From Polynucleobacter necessarius (GTDB taxonomy: Bacteria; Pseudomonadota; Gammaproteobacteria; Burkholderiales; Burkholderiaceae): 64,000 bases of DNA. Below are positions 34,124 through 44,666 of the stretch, piece by piece (position 1 is the first letter of the stretch; each line of letters begins with the position of its first letter). The position numbers and the translations under genes were made by a program. The DNA is taken from positions 812,669 through 876,668 of the forward strand of contig NZ_LT615228.1 in the NCBI RefSeq assembly GCF_900096765.1, written 5' to 3'. The notes under the pieces were generated by a model. The model was not told the origin of the DNA and made no database searches. It saw only the letters and a program-made list of their open reading frames with translations.

Positions 34124-35993
34124 TATTTAGACTCTTCTTTCCACCAATTTTGCATAATCCAAGGTTCAGCCTGGTAATACAAAGGAGGCTCGGGATAGCG
34201 CATCTCTTTGCGAAAAGCAACGCGATGTGTTGGGTTGTACCACTGCGGCACAACGTAATAGCTATTCCATAACACTCTATCTAACGCTCTTGCAGCAGCA
34301 CTCAATTGCTCTCGGTTTGGTGCCTTCGTAATCTCATCGACCAAAGCATCTACAACTGGTGACTGAATGCCAATAACGTTATCTGAACCCTTTTCTTTAG
34401 CTGCCGCACTGCCAAAACGATCCCAAAGCTCACTACCTGGGTTTTGAGAATCCAAGAAACGTACGGTGGTCATATCAAAATCATATTCATTCATCCGCTT
34501 TTGATGCAAGGCAAAGTCGCTGGTACGAACATCTACTTGAATGCCCAATTTCTCCAGATTACGTATATAGGCTGAAATGACACGCAGGAAGAAACCACCA
34601 TCTTCAACAATCTCAAATCGAAATGGCTCCCCCTTTTCATTACGCAAAGCGCCGTCGCGATATTGCCAACCCGCATGCATGAGTAGTTCACGTGCTTGAC
34701 GTAAATTTTGTCTCAAACTTCCGGGGGGCTTGGTGGAGGGCGCTGGTGGCATTGGACCAAATACTGCGTCGGGTACCCATTGTGGATATTTTGCTTTGAG
34801 CGGTTTGAGTAGTTTCAACTCTGCTTCAGTTGGTTTGCTAGGACCGTTAAAGTTGGCACTCAAATCACTGTTGGTGAAGTAACTATTAATGCGACTGTAT
34901 TGGTCAAAAAAGATTTGACGGTTTAACCACTCAAAATCTAAAGCCAAACCCAAGGCTTGACGCACCCGCGGGTCTTGAAAAATTGGCCTGCGTACATTCA
35001 TCGCAAAACCTTGCATACCTGCACCGTTGTGATTGATAAAGGCCTTTTTCAGCAAAGTGCCATTGTCAAATTTGGAACCCACATAACCTTTAGCCCAAAT
35101 CTTGGCGCGATACTCTACGAGAGCGTCAAACTCCCCTGCCTTAAAAGCCTCCAGGCGCACAGCATCATCGCTATACAGCTTGTACAGTACGCGATCAAAG
35201 TTATAAAAGCCCACACGGATATTGAGGGGCTTGCTCATTTGATTGGCCCAATACTGCGGATTCTTTTTATAAGTAATCGACTTGCCAGCTTTGAATGACT
35301 CAATTAAATAAGGTCCACTGCCAATGGGAGCTTCAAATGCTAACTTTTCAAATGGGATCATCGTGCCATCGGGTTTTTTACCCCAATTACGCGAAAAGAT
35401 CGGCAAAGTTCCTGCCAAGATTGGGAGTTCAGTGTTGGTGTTTTTAAAATCAAAACGCACAACTCGATCGGAGAGTATGGTCGCTTGAGTAATATCTGCA
35501 AAAGTAGTTTTGTATCGTGGATGTGCTTTACCACTCATTAAGACATCAAAGCTGTACTTTACATCGGCAGCTAATACGGGACTGCCGTCAGAAAACTTTG
35601 CCTCTGGACGAATACGAAAAGTCACCGACTTGTGATCGGGAGCAACTTGAATATCTTCTGCCAATAAGCCATAAACGCTGGAAACCTCATCAGCACTACC
35701 TTCGGCAAGGGACTCAAACATCAAATCAATCCCAGGAGCGGTGACGCCGCGTAAGGTAAACGGATTGAACTTATCAAAGCTATTTCTCTGGCCTGGATTT
35801 GGCAATACCAGGGTGCCTCCTTGGGGGGCGTTCGGGTTGACATAGTCAAAATGGGCAAACCCCTCTGGATACTTAGGTTTGCCGTACTGGGCTATCCCCT
35901 GTCCAGCCTGTACAAAATTGCCGCCAAGCCCTAGCAGCATGGCTAGTAGGAGGAATTGAGCAATTTGGGCAATGGGCTTTAGGGTCGGCATAT
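34123..35993 (-). CDS. yejA: Peptide ABC transporter periplasmic binding protein
   Basis: An SBP_bac_5-family binding protein of about 623 residues. The ATG at 35991-35993 (MPTLKPIAQIAQFLLLAML) is chosen because it begins a proper signal peptide (cleavage near NFVQA-GQ). A longer frame runs upstream into the fabI leader. HFDYVNPNAPQGGTL and the C-terminal WYNPTHRVAF are typical of YejA. It binds peptides and hands them to YejBE. First gene of the yej operon, divergent from fabI by about 60-80 bp. Confidence 0.9.
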
Positions 35994-36029
35994 ATGCAAT
36001 AATTGTAGATAGATAGCAAATCATATTTG

Positions 36030-36075
36030 AAGCAAAGGAAAAGGACACAACATGAAGCAAAGGACACAACACATG
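36030..36075 (+). repeat. Tandem duplication of the fabI ribosome-binding region
   Basis: The unit AAGCAAAGG...ACACAAC followed by ATG occurs twice in succession (36030-36054 and 36055-36075; the first copy has six extra bases). Each copy carries an AAGGA-like Shine-Dalgarno before an in-frame ATG (36052 and 36073). Confidence 0.65.
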
Positions 36076-36858
36076 GGCTTTCTCACCGGCAAAAAAATCC
36101 TCATCACCGGCCTCCTCTCCAATCGCTCTATCGCCTATGGCATTGCCAAGGCCTGCCATCGTGAAGGTGCTGAATTAGCCTTTACCTACGTGGGCGAGCG
36201 CTTTAAAGACCGTATTGTGGATTTCGCAAAAGAATTCAATTCGGAGTTGATTTTCGACTGCGACGTGGGTAGCGACGAGCAGATTGTTGCTTTATTTAAG
36301 GATTTAGCCAAATCTTGGCCTCAGTTTGACGGTTTTGTGCACGCTATTGGTTTTGCCCCCCGCGAAGCGATTGCAGGCGACTTCCTCGAAGGTCTTTCTC
36401 GCGAAGGCTTCAAGATTGTACACGATATTTCGGCCTATAGCTTTCCTGCAATGGCAAAAGAGGCATTGCCCATGTTGCGCGATAAATCCTCCTTGCTAAC
36501 GCTCACGTATTTGGGCTCCATGAAAAACGTTCCTAACTACAACACCATGGGTTTAGCAAAAGCATCACTTGAAGCTTCAGTGCGCTACTTAGCCGGTTCA
36601 GTTGGCCCTAAAGGCATACGTGCTAACGGCATCTCTGCTGGCCCCATCAAAACCCTAGCCGCATCTGGCATTAAAGGCTTTGGAAAAATTTTAGAAGCAG
36701 TTGAACAAACTGCCCCACTGCGTCGTAACGTCACCATTGATGATGTTGGCAATACGGCAGCATTCTTATTATCCGATTTAGCAAACGGCATCACCGCAGA
36801 AATTATTTACGTTGATAACGGCTTTAGCCAAGTAGTTGGCGGAATGGAAGATGCGTGA
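36073..36858 (+). CDS. fabI: Enoyl-ACP reductase (NADH)
   Basis: FabI performs the last step of each fatty acid elongation cycle. From ATG 36073 ([13 protein letters not shown]) the protein has 261 residues with the catalytic Y156-x6-K163 pair (YNTMGLAK) at the same positions as in E. coli, and the SNRSIAYG cofactor loop. An in-frame ATG at 36052 would add seven residues; the start at 36073 gives the family N-terminus. Intact. Its stop overlaps the chrA start by four bases. Confidence 0.93.
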   Translation: MGFLTGKKILITGLLSNRSIAYGIAKACHREGAELAFTYVGERFKDRIVDFAKEFNSELIFDCDVGSDEQIVALFKDLAKSWPQFDGFVHAIGFAPREAIAGDFLEGLSREGFKIVHDISAYSFPAMAKEALPMLRDKSSLLTLTYLGSMKNVPNYNTMGLAKASLEASVRYLAGSVGPKGIRANGISAGPIKTLAASGIKGFGKILEAVEQTAPLRRNVTIDDVGNTAAFLLSDLANGITAEIIYVDNGFSQVVGGMEDA

Positions 36859-38196
36859 GTTCTGAATCACCGATTAGCTTACGTGAGGCCCTCAAGTTTT
36901 GGACCAAACTAGGCTTCATTAGTTTCGGTGGCCCTGCAGGGCAAATCGCAGTCTTACATCAAGAGTTGGTAGAAAAGCGTCGCTGGATTTCTGAGCGGCG
37001 TTTTTTACATGCGCTGAACTATTGCATGTTGTTGCCAGGACCAGAGGCTCAGCAGCTAGTGACCTATATTGGCTGGTTAATGCATCGTAGCTGGGGTGGC
37101 ATCCTGGCTGGCACCCTCTTCGTATTGCCTTCATTATTAATCTTGATCGCTTTATCGTGGGTCTATCTCACCTTTGGACAGGTGCCATGGATTGCAGCGG
37201 TCTTTTTTTGGCATCAAACCTGCTGTCACTGCAATCGTCCTGCATGCTGCCGTTCGTATCGGTAAGCGCACGCTTGCCAGCAATACCCTGAAATGGATTG
37301 CATTGGCTTCCTTTTTAGCAATATTTATTTTGAATTTATCGTTTCCCATCATCGTCATCATTGCAGCCGCAATTGGATTTTGGGGTGGCAAACGTTACCC
37401 CGAACAATTTAGTCATAGCAATGGGCATGGCAACTCTAAAGATCGACATTACGGCAAAGCCATGATTGATGATGACACCCCCACGCCGACTCATGCTCAA
37501 TTTCGCTATCAAACCACCTTATTGCATAGTGCTGTAGCACTGACTTGCTAGGCACTTCCGATAGGCTTATTGATCGCATGCTTTGGGTGGAAAACCTTGT
37601 ACCCAGAGCTAGCTTGGTTCTTTACTAAAGCAGCTCTTCTCACCTTTGGCGGCGCTTATGCAGTGCTGCCTTATGTTTATCAAGGCGCAGTAGACCACTT
37701 CCATTGGTTAAGTGCCGGACAAATGATGGATGGTTTGGCGCTTGGCGAAACTACTCCAGGACCACTCATCATGGTGGTTGCTTTTGTGGGTTACTTGGCA
37801 GGACATATTCAGCGTCTGATTGGTAATAGCAATCCATTTTGGTTTGGCGTGCTTGGTGCATGCGTTGCCACTTGGTTTACTTTTTTACCCTCATTTTTTT
37901 TCATCTTAGTTGGTGGCCCTTTAGTAGAGTCAACTCATGGCAAGCTAGGCTTTACTGCACCACTCACAGCAATTTCTGCAGCAGTGGTTGGCGTTATCGT
38001 TAATCTGGGCCTCTTCTTTGCTTATCACGTCTTTTGGCCCCATGGACTAGGTGGGTCGGTTTCTTGGTTATCGATCCTCATTTGTGTCGGTGCAGGGGTA
38101 GCCCTGTTTCAGTTTCAAAAAGGCGTGATGACCGTGCTGGGTGCCTGCGCTGCAGCAGGTCTTTTGAGCTACTTCGCCAGCGTTCTCTTAGTCTAG
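36855..38196 (+). pseudogene. chrA: Chromate transporter, two lesions
   Basis: A ChrA-type exporter of about 447 codons with two homologous halves ([28 protein letters not shown] in the first, LLTFGGAYAVLPYV and TTPGPLIMV in the second). A run of seven T at 37203-37209 shifts the frame; six would read [16 protein letters not shown]. Later TAG at 37549-37551 interrupts a frame that goes on to a normal end. The two independent lesions point to loss of the function rather than to a single recent event. Confidence 0.88.
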
Positions 38197-38229
38197 TTCA
38201 GTTTTTCCCAAGATTGGCATAATGGAAGT

Positions 38230-39105
38230 ATGCGAATCGAACCTCAAACTATCACCCATCTGCAAGAGTGGATCGGCAAAACCGAAACCCTCACTGACAC
38301 CGTTACTGCCGCACCAGTACGCGCTCTATCGGCAACCCTAGATCGTTCAGACCCATTACCAGGCAAAGGCACATTCTTACCTGAGCTATGGCATTGGCTC
38401 TATTTTTTACCGCACGCACGCCAATCCGAAATTGGTCCTGATGGTCACCCTAAACGTGGCGGCTTTCTACCTCCAGTTCCACTACCCCGTCGGATGTGGG
38501 CAGGAAGTCGAGTGCAATGGTTAGAGCCTCTTTCTGTTGGCGATGAGATTGAGCGCGTTTCCACTATTGAATCGGTTACCCACAAATCTGGTCGCACTGG
38601 AGATTTGATTTTTGTTTTAGTCAAACATCACATCTCCAATCAAAAAGGTTTGGCCATCATTGAAGAGCACGACATCGTGTATCGTGACGCGCCAGGCTCA
38701 GATGACAAGCCGGTTGCCCCAACACCAGCGCCGAGTGAGGCCACATGGACTAAGACAATTACTCCAGATGATGTACTACTGTTTCGCTACTCTGCATTAA
38801 CTTTTAACGGACATCGGATTCATTACGACCGTAAATACGTTACTGAAGTAAAAGGCTATCCCGGACTCATTGTTCATGGTCCATTGATCGCCACCCTCTT
38901 GGTGGATTTGGTGCGCCAGAGTATTCCGAATTGCAAACTCAAGAGCTTTGAGTTCCGTGCCATTCGCCCTACTTTTGATATCAATATTTTCAAGGTGAGC
39001 GCCAAACCCGATTTAGAAAAAGATCCTTCAGGCAAAACGATTTCTATTTGGGCCCAAGATCATGAAGGCTGGCTTACCATGCAAGCCAGTGCAGTTCTAG
39101 CCTAA
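38230..39105 (+). CDS. MaoC/FAS1-type hydratase (mesaconyl- or itaconyl-CoA hydratase-like)
   Basis: A 291-residue double hot-dog protein. The N-terminal half (LSATLDRSDPLPGKGTFLP, PRRMWAGSRVQWLEPLSVGD) and the C-terminal MaoC-type half (FRYSALTFNGHRIHYDRKY with Asp/His, YPGLIVHGPL) match mesaconyl-C4-CoA hydratase-like enzymes. The neighbours, a MmgE/PrpD protein and a CitE-like lyase, suggest hydration of a C5-dicarboxyl-CoA to citramalyl- or malyl-CoA (inference). Intact. Confidence 0.75.
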   Translation: MRIEPQTITHLQEWIGKTETLTDTVTAAPVRALSATLDRSDPLPGKGTFLPELWHWLYFLPHARQSEIGPDGHPKRGGFLPPVPLPRRMWAGSRVQWLEPLSVGDEIERVSTIESVTHKSGRTGDLIFVLVKHHISNQKGLAIIEEHDIVYRDAPGSDDKPVAPTPAPSEATWTKTITPDDVLLFRYSALTFNGHRIHYDRKYVTEVKGYPGLIVHGPLIATLLVDLVRQSIPNCKLKSFEFRAIRPTFDINIFKVSAKPDLEKDPSGKTISIWAQDHEGWLTMQASAVLA

Positions 39106-39124
39106 CCCCATCAAAAAGAGTGTC

Positions 39125-40503
39125 ATGAGTAACGACCATTTATCACGCGAGCTAGCAAAGTTTGCAGCTAATCTTCAAATGCCTGATGTTCCTGTGGACG
39201 TTGTACATCGCGCAGAAGATCTTCTAGTTGATTGGTTTGGATCTGCTATCGCAGGCAAAGGCTCTCGTCCTGTAGAAACGATTACGCAGTTTGCCCAAAA
39301 TATGAGTGGCTTTAGTGACTCACATGCCGGCCCTTCTGAAATTCTGATTGCCCGTAAAAGCTCTAGTCCATTTTTAGCGGCTATGGCTAATGCTGCTGCT
39401 TCTCATGTCGCCGAGCAAGATGATGTGTACACAACGGCTCCGTCTTTCATCCTGCGACGGTGGTCTTTCCGCCGGCCTTAGCTTGCGCTCAAGCCATTGA
39501 CGCATCAGGTAATGACTTATTGCTCGCTTCCATTGTTGGCTATGAAGTAGGTATTCGGGTCGGTGAATTTTTAGGTCGTTCGCACTACAAGGTATTTCAT
39601 ACCACTGGTACTGCTGGCACGATTGCGGCAACTGCTGCAGTTGGACGTCTACTCAAACTCAACCCTGATCAAATGCTTCATGCCTTTGGTTCTGCAGGAA
39701 CACAATCGGCTGGTCTTTGGGAGTTTTTGCGCGATGCTGCTGACTCCAAGCAATTACACACAGCCCATGCAGCCGCTACAGGTTTGATGTCAGCCTATCT
39801 TGCTCAATCTGGATTTACTGGCGCGCAGCATATCCTGGAAGGCAAACAAGGGATGGCGGCAGGCATGTCCAGCGATGCTAATCCTAGTAAGCTGGTTGAT
39901 GGTTTGGGTAAACGTTGGACTCTCGCCGAGACTAGCTTTAAGTACCACGCATCTTGTAGGCACACCCACCCTGCTGCTGATGCGCTGTTACAGGTTATGC
40001 TTGCCCATCAACTCAAACCCAGCGATATCGCAAAAGTGGAAACATTGGTTCACCAAGGCGCAATCGATGTATTAGGTCCAGTGACCGATCCTGCAACTGT
40101 GCATCAATCAAAGTTCTCCATGGGTACCGTTTTAGCGCTTGTTGCCCACTATCAATTCGCCGGTCTACAAGAATTTGATTCACACTTTCATGATGACGAT
40201 ATTTGCGCATTCCGCGATCGCGTTGCTATGACTCTTGATCCCGAAGTCGATAGCGCCTATCCACAACGCTGGATTGGTAAGGTCAAAGTACAGCTTCACA
40301 ATGGTCAAATCCTCGAAGGGCGCGTTGATGAACCCAAAGGCGACCCTGGCAATACCCTAACACGCGCTGAAATTACCGATAAAGCGATGCGTCTTGCCGC
40401 ATTTAGTGGCGGCGCTACCCCTACAGAGATGACTCAGGCAATTGATCTCTTGTGGAATATTCGCAAACAAGCCAAGATAGGCTTTCTGCTGCCCCAACAA
40501 TAA
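39125..40503 (+). pseudogene. MmgE/PrpD family protein, frameshifted
   Basis: About 459 codons. Members include 2-methylcitrate dehydratase, cis-aconitate decarboxylase and related enzymes. The first frame gives the N-terminal helical domain (VDVVHRAEDLLVDWFGSAIAG...). Two extra bases (TA at 39428-39429) shift it; removing them reads DVHNGSVFHPATVVFPPALA and joins the second frame, which runs to the end (LLPQQ). All later family blocks (GSAGTQSAGLWEF, KYHASCRHTHPAADAL) are kept. Sole lesion, so inactivation may be recent. Confidence 0.88.
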
Positions 40504-40513
40504 ATCTCTCTTT

Positions 40514-41359
40514 ATGAATCCATTGAACACCCCCTTAGGCTTTAGCACCAACTTTCTATTTGTACCGGGCACCCGTCCTGAGCGTTTTCTCAAAGCCCTT
40601 GATAGCGGCGCCAGTGGTGTAGTACTTGATCTAGAAGATGCTGTTGCTGAGGAAGACAAAGATGTAGCTCGCAATGCCATTCGAAATGCATGGCCACAAT
40701 TCTCAGATGAGCAAAAGCAGCGTTTAGTGATTCGCAGTAACTCACCAGGCAGTAAGTTCTACTCAGCAGATTTAATGTTGGCTCAAGAACTAAAAGTGGG
40801 CTGCTTGCTCATACCAAAAAGCGAGTCTTTAGATCAGATCAATGGCGCGGCACTCGTATTACCAAACACCGCGATCATTCCGATGATTGAGACTGCAATC
40901 GGCCTTGATCGTTTGCGTGAAATTTCCAACTCCAATCAAGTTCTTCGCCTAGCATTGGGCAATCTCGATTTGCAAGCAGATTTGGGAATGATTTGCGATG
41001 CCCAAGAAACTGAACTACAAACTGCGCGCTATCAAATAGTTCTTGCCTCACGTTTGGCCCAAATTGCCCCTCCAATAGACGGGGTTACTCCCTCAACCGA
41101 TGACCTTCCTCGTATTACGGAAGATGCAGAACGGGCCAAGCGCATGGGTTTTGGTGCAAAACTATGCATTCACCCTAAGCAGGTAGCGATTGTGCAGGCA
41201 GCATTTATGCCCACCGAAGAAGAGGTCAATTGGGCCCAGAGGGTGATTCAGGCCGATCAAGCTTCAAAAGGGGGCGCAGTAAAACTCGACGGCAAGATGA
41301 TTGACCGCCCCGTAGTCCTATTAGCGAAAAGAACGCTTGCAGTTGCTGGTAAACACTAA
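40514..41359 (+). CDS. CitE-like (HpcH/HpaI family) CoA lyase
   Basis: A 281-residue TIM-barrel lyase. FLFVPGTRPERFLKALDSGASGVVLDLEDAVAEEDK is the hallmark of citrate lyase beta-like proteins. The glutamate in IPMIETAIGLD and aspartate near LALGNLDLQADLG should bind magnesium. Without citrate lyase alpha/gamma genes it more likely cleaves malyl- or citramalyl-CoA type esters. Eleven bases after the PrpD gene, so probably one operon. Intact. Confidence 0.82.
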   Translation: MNPLNTPLGFSTNFLFVPGTRPERFLKALDSGASGVVLDLEDAVAEEDKDVARNAIRNAWPQFSDEQKQRLVIRSNSPGSKFYSADLMLAQELKVGCLLIPKSESLDQINGAALVLPNTAIIPMIETAIGLDRLREISNSNQVLRLALGNLDLQADLGMICDAQETELQTARYQIVLASRLAQIAPPIDGVTPSTDDLPRITEDAERAKRMGFGAKLCIHPKQVAIVQAAFMPTEEEVNWAQRVIQADQASKGGAVKLDGKMIDRPVVLLAKRTLAVAGKH

Positions 41360-41460
41360 TTCTGCTAGCAGGCCATTTTGTGTAAAAAATGGCAAAATTC
41401 ACTAAACAATGCAGTAACTCAGTGCATTCAATAACTGATACCTTATAAAAAGAGACAAAA

Positions 41461-42387
41461 ATGAAATTACATAAAACACTGTTGACTGGATTTTGTACGC
41501 TCGTTGTCCCATTCTCTGCTGGTGGCCCAACCGATGCAGTGGCCCGTTTGATCGCTGTACCCATGGGAAAAGAATTGGGACAAACTGTCATAGTTGAGAA
41601 TACTGTAGGCGCTGGCGGCACCATTGCTGCAACACGCGTCGCACGTTCCGCTCCTGATGGCTACACGATCTTTATTCACCATATGGGCATGGCAACTGCG
41701 CCTGCTTTGTACAAGAAGAAGCTGAACTTCGATCCCATGAAAGACTTTGAATATATTGGCCAGGTAGTCGATGTGCCAATGGTGCTTCTGGGTCGTAAAA
41801 ACTTTCCTCCAAAATTTCAAAGAGCTAGAGGTCTACATCAAGGCAAATAAAGACAAAGTTACCCTAGCCAATGCTGGCCCAGGCGCAGTTTCACAGCTTT
41901 GCGGACTCTTCTCTTGTTTATGTCTCGTGAAGGTGTAGAACTCACTACCGTTCCTTACAAAGGTACTGGCCCTGCACTGACTGACTTACTGGGCGGCCAA
42001 GTCGATTTATTGTGTGACCAAACGACGCAAACCGTTCCTTACATCAAGGATGGCTTAGTTAAGGCCTATGGCGTAACGACCCCTAAGCGTCTGCCTGCAC
42101 TTCCCAACATTCCAACACTGGATGATCAGGGCCTCAAAGGTTTTGAGGTGAAGGTATGGCACGGTATGTACGTTTCCAAAGGCACGCCTCCAGCCATTTT
42201 GAATAAGATTAATAAAGCTCTGAATGTAGCTTTAAACGATCCAGAAGTAAAAGCCCGCTTAGCAGAGTCCAATATTGAAATTGTTCCGCCTGCCAAGAGA
42301 ACACCAAATGGGTTAAAAGATCACCTCGATGCTGAAATTAATAAATGGGGTCCCGTGATTCGTAAGGCTGGCGCTTACGCTGACTAA
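41461..42387 (+). pseudogene. Bug/TctC-type tripartite tricarboxylate binding protein, broken
   Basis: A periplasmic binding protein of the Bug family (VVPFSAGGPTDAVARLI; VENTVGAGGTIAATRVARS; VPYKGTGPALTDLLGGQVDL). Three defects show. The signal peptide end and first strand are missing, since MKLHKTLLTGFCTL runs directly into VVPFSAGG (about 20 residues lost in frame). The frame shifts near 41811, where two bases are probably lost and PPNNFKELEVYIK is expected. It shifts again near 41908-41916 inside a CTCTT-type repeat. The C-terminus (VIRKAGAYAD) is normal. It probably fed the adjacent dicarboxylate pathway. Confidence 0.88.
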
Positions 42388-42413
42388 ATGAACTAGGCAG
42401 TTCAACCAACATT

Positions 42414-42443
42414 AAAGCCAGCATAACGCTGGCTTTATTTTTT
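42414..42443 (+). terminator. Intrinsic terminator after the Bug gene
   Basis: AAAGCCAGC and GCTGGCTTT form a 9-bp stem with loop ATAAC, followed by ATTTTTTT. It closes the rightward MaoC-PrpD-CitE-Bug cluster. Confidence 0.88.
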
Positions 42444-42487
42444 TAATCTCAACAACGGTTTTTTGAATAGAGTGCAGATCAAAACCA

Positions 42488-42868
42488 TTACTTGCAGGGA
42501 TAACGCTGCTTTAAAAAGCGTATCAAAGTTTTTGCTGCGCGCTCTTGATCAAATTGCGGATGTGCACGAGTCCAAGCTATAAATTCCTGCAAAATCATTT
42601 CTCGGGTATCGCCTGCTTGCGAAAAGCAAATGGACTGCTTCGCATTCGGGGCGGCATTGGCTAGGTAAGATTGGTAAACCCCTTCCCCAAAGCCAAAGCA
42701 AAAATTTTGCGCATCTGGTTCACTGCCATTTTTACAAACATCTACCAAAGCGCTTGTAGAAGTGCCACTTTTTGGCAATGATACTTGGGGATACGCAAAC
42801 TGACACGCTAGAGAAAGTGCAATTGCAGAGGAAATTTTCAGTGATTTCATCATATAGCTTTCAATCAT
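42488..42868 (-). CDS. Rap1a/Tai-like secreted protein
   Basis: A 126-residue frame; the start is probably MMKSLKISS, five codons in, which begins a signal peptide (cleavage near FAYP-QV). The mature part has about five cysteines with FCFGFGEGVYQSY and FIAWTRAHPQFDQERAAKTLIRFLKQRYPC. This pattern resembles the Rap1a/Tai family, known for type VI immunity proteins but widespread with other roles. No type VI genes are nearby, so an immunity role is not supported. Two bases separate it from the DUF3300 gene. Confidence 0.6.
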   Translation of the reverse strand: MIESYMMKSLKISSAIALSLACQFAYPQVSLPKSGTSTSALVDVCKNGSEPDAQNFCFGFGEGVYQSYLANAAPNAKQSICFSQAGDTREMILQEFIAWTRAHPQFDQERAAKTLIRFLKQRYPCK

Positions 42869-42870
42869 GA

Positions 42871-44049
42871 TTAGCGTCTAAACCCACCCATGCGGCCTGC
42901 TCCAAAACCACCCCGAAAGGCGCCGCCTCCAAAACGATCTTCATTGAATCGATCATCATCGGCATCCATGCGAGCCTGCTCCCTGAGAGCATTTTCTTGC
43001 ATTGCTTCACGATCTAGATTAGGACTAGATCTATCCTGCTGAACGGCATTTCTGGCTTCTTGATTCAAACGATTTGCTTGAGCAAGTTCTTGTGGAGTTG
43101 CATTTTTATCAAAGGCACTATTGGCACGCTGTGCATCTGACCTTGCTGCCTGCTTTTGAGCGGGAGTGGCATTGTTCTTCCAATCATTTAACAAGCGTTG
43201 CTGATTTTGAATACTGCTTGGCCCAATCACTCCACGAGATTTATCTCCAGGAGAATTACTAGCGGTGTTATTCACATTAATTGTTCCTGATGACCATGCA
43301 GGGGTTGCCCAAAACGCATCACCTACCGCCAAACCAACTCCAAAGGACATAGCGCCCCACGCAGAGTTGTAGACTGGATAAGGAGGATAGTCAGGATAAG
43401 GCCATGGCCCATAGACTGCATCTGGGCTATAAGAGGGAACATACACTATTTGAGAATTTGTAGGTATAATCAGAATATTTCCATTAGCATCGGTAGTCAC
43501 AGTCATTTGCTGATTGCTATTTAATTTACCGGCACGCATTGCGCGCTTTCTCAGCGATTGGACGGCGCTCATCGTTTGTGCTGGCTGTAACTTATATGCG
43601 TTACCCAGATTTTGAGTCCACTGCAATTGATTGCCCATCATATTAAATGCCTTTGGGAATGACATGAGCGACTTCACACTGTCATTCCAACTCTGCGCCT
43701 TAAGAGCATTTTGTAAATCTGCACCGGCTAATTTCGAATGATTAGCTCTCCAGTTATAAGCCTCAGCTACTTCTAAGGGATAAGTTGAAGCTAAAAGCAT
43801 CAGAGACAATAATGAGTCTGGATAAAGAGCAATCGGCGAGACCAAGGATTCCAATTGGGCGTTCGATAAGGAGTGCGGCGCGGATGAATCAACCCCCATC
43901 TGCGAGTCAAAATTGGTGGAATTGGAGTTACTTGCGCATCCAGAAAAAACCAACAAAATAGAGATGCAAAAAAAAGAGGTCAAAGGGATAACTAAAAATC
44001 TTTTTTGCAATTGACTCAATCTCATACTAGCTCCAAATGGGTATAACAA
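42871..44049 (-). CDS. DUF3300 domain protein, probable lipoprotein
   Basis: A 392-residue exported protein. A hydrophobic N-terminal segment ends in a lipobox-like FSGCAS (cysteine near residue 38). The DUF3300 domain runs from about 62 to 240 (LVSPIALYPDSLLSLMLLASTYPLEV, IIPTNSQIVYVPSYSP). The remainder is Ala/Asn/Arg/Asp-rich, with a Gly/Arg/Phe-rich tail. The function of the family is not known. Its partner downstream is the Rap1a-like gene. Confidence 0.8.
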   Translation of the reverse strand: MLYPFGASMRLSQLQKRFLVIPLTSFFCISILLVFSGCASNSNSTNFDSQMGVDSSAPHSLSNAQLESLVSPIALYPDSLLSLMLLASTYPLEVAEAYNWRANHSKLAGADLQNALKAQSWNDSVKSLMSFPKAFNMMGNQLQWTQNLGNAYKLQPAQTMSAVQSLRKRAMRAGKLNSNQQMTVTTDANGNILIIPTNSQIVYVPSYSPDAVYGPWPYPDYPPYPVYNSAWGAMSFGVGLAVGDAFWATPAWSSGTINVNNTASNSPGDKSRGVIGPSSIQNQQRLLNDWKNNATPAQKQAARSDAQRANSAFDKNATPQELAQANRLNQEARNAVQQDRSSPNLDREAMQENALREQARMDADDDRFNEDRFGGGAFRGGFGAGRMGGFRR

Positions 44050-44051
44050 AA

Positions 44052-44666
44052 TTAACCTTGCCTAAATAAATAACCCGAACGCGCCTTCTGCTTGCGTTGA
44101 CGAAAAATAGCAGTAGTCACTGCAGCGATTGCCCAAATCGCCAGAATAGGATCTAAGACATAGTCCCAAAGATTGGTAGATTCATGCCAATGCGCCGACC
44201 AAGCCAAGATTGCAATGGCAATTATGCATACACCCTGATTCCAGCTGGCAAGGCTACAAATCAAAGCAAAGAATATGACTGCAATTAAAAATATAATCGA
44301 TCCATAACCCCAAGCATAAGGATCAATCATGCCTATACCTAGTGCAAATGGATAAAAACCCAAGGCAATGAGTGCAATGCTCGCTTTAAATACTAGTGGG
44401 GTAGTTTTGTGGTTGGGCAATAAAGAACACCAGAGTAAGAGCGTTGTCACAATACTCAAATCACCAAACGCACCGCGCACATAAGCTGCTAAGGGTAATT
44501 CTAAAGATAGGCCTATTGGCCAGAAAAAGAGGTTGGTCAACAAAATTAACAGCACCACCCTTGCAGTGAGCGGAAATACCTTTTGAGACAACTGTTGAAT
44601 AATCCAAATCAGCACTATCGAACAGGTAATAGCCATTTCAAACAAGGCAATACTTTGCATATTCAT
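44052..44666 (-). CDS. Multi-spanning membrane protein
   Basis: A 204-residue protein with about seven hydrophobic segments and few polar loops; the tail is Arg/Lys-rich (FRQRKQKARSGYLFRQG), presumably cytoplasmic. No family recognised. Its start codon overlaps the stop of the sialidase-like gene (TAATG), so translation is coupled, and both belong with the GT39 gene. A role in lipid-linked sugar handling is a guess from context. Confidence 0.65.
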   Translation of the reverse strand: MNMQSIALFEMAITCSIVLIWIIQQLSQKVFPLTARVVLLILLTNLFFWPIGLSLELPLAAYVRGAFGDLSIVTTLLLWCSLLPNHKTTPLVFKASIALIALGFYPFALGIGMIDPYAWGYGSIIFLIAVIFFALICSLASWNQGVCIIAIAILAWSAHWHESTNLWDYVLDPILAIWAIAAVTTAIFRQRKQKARSGYLFRQG

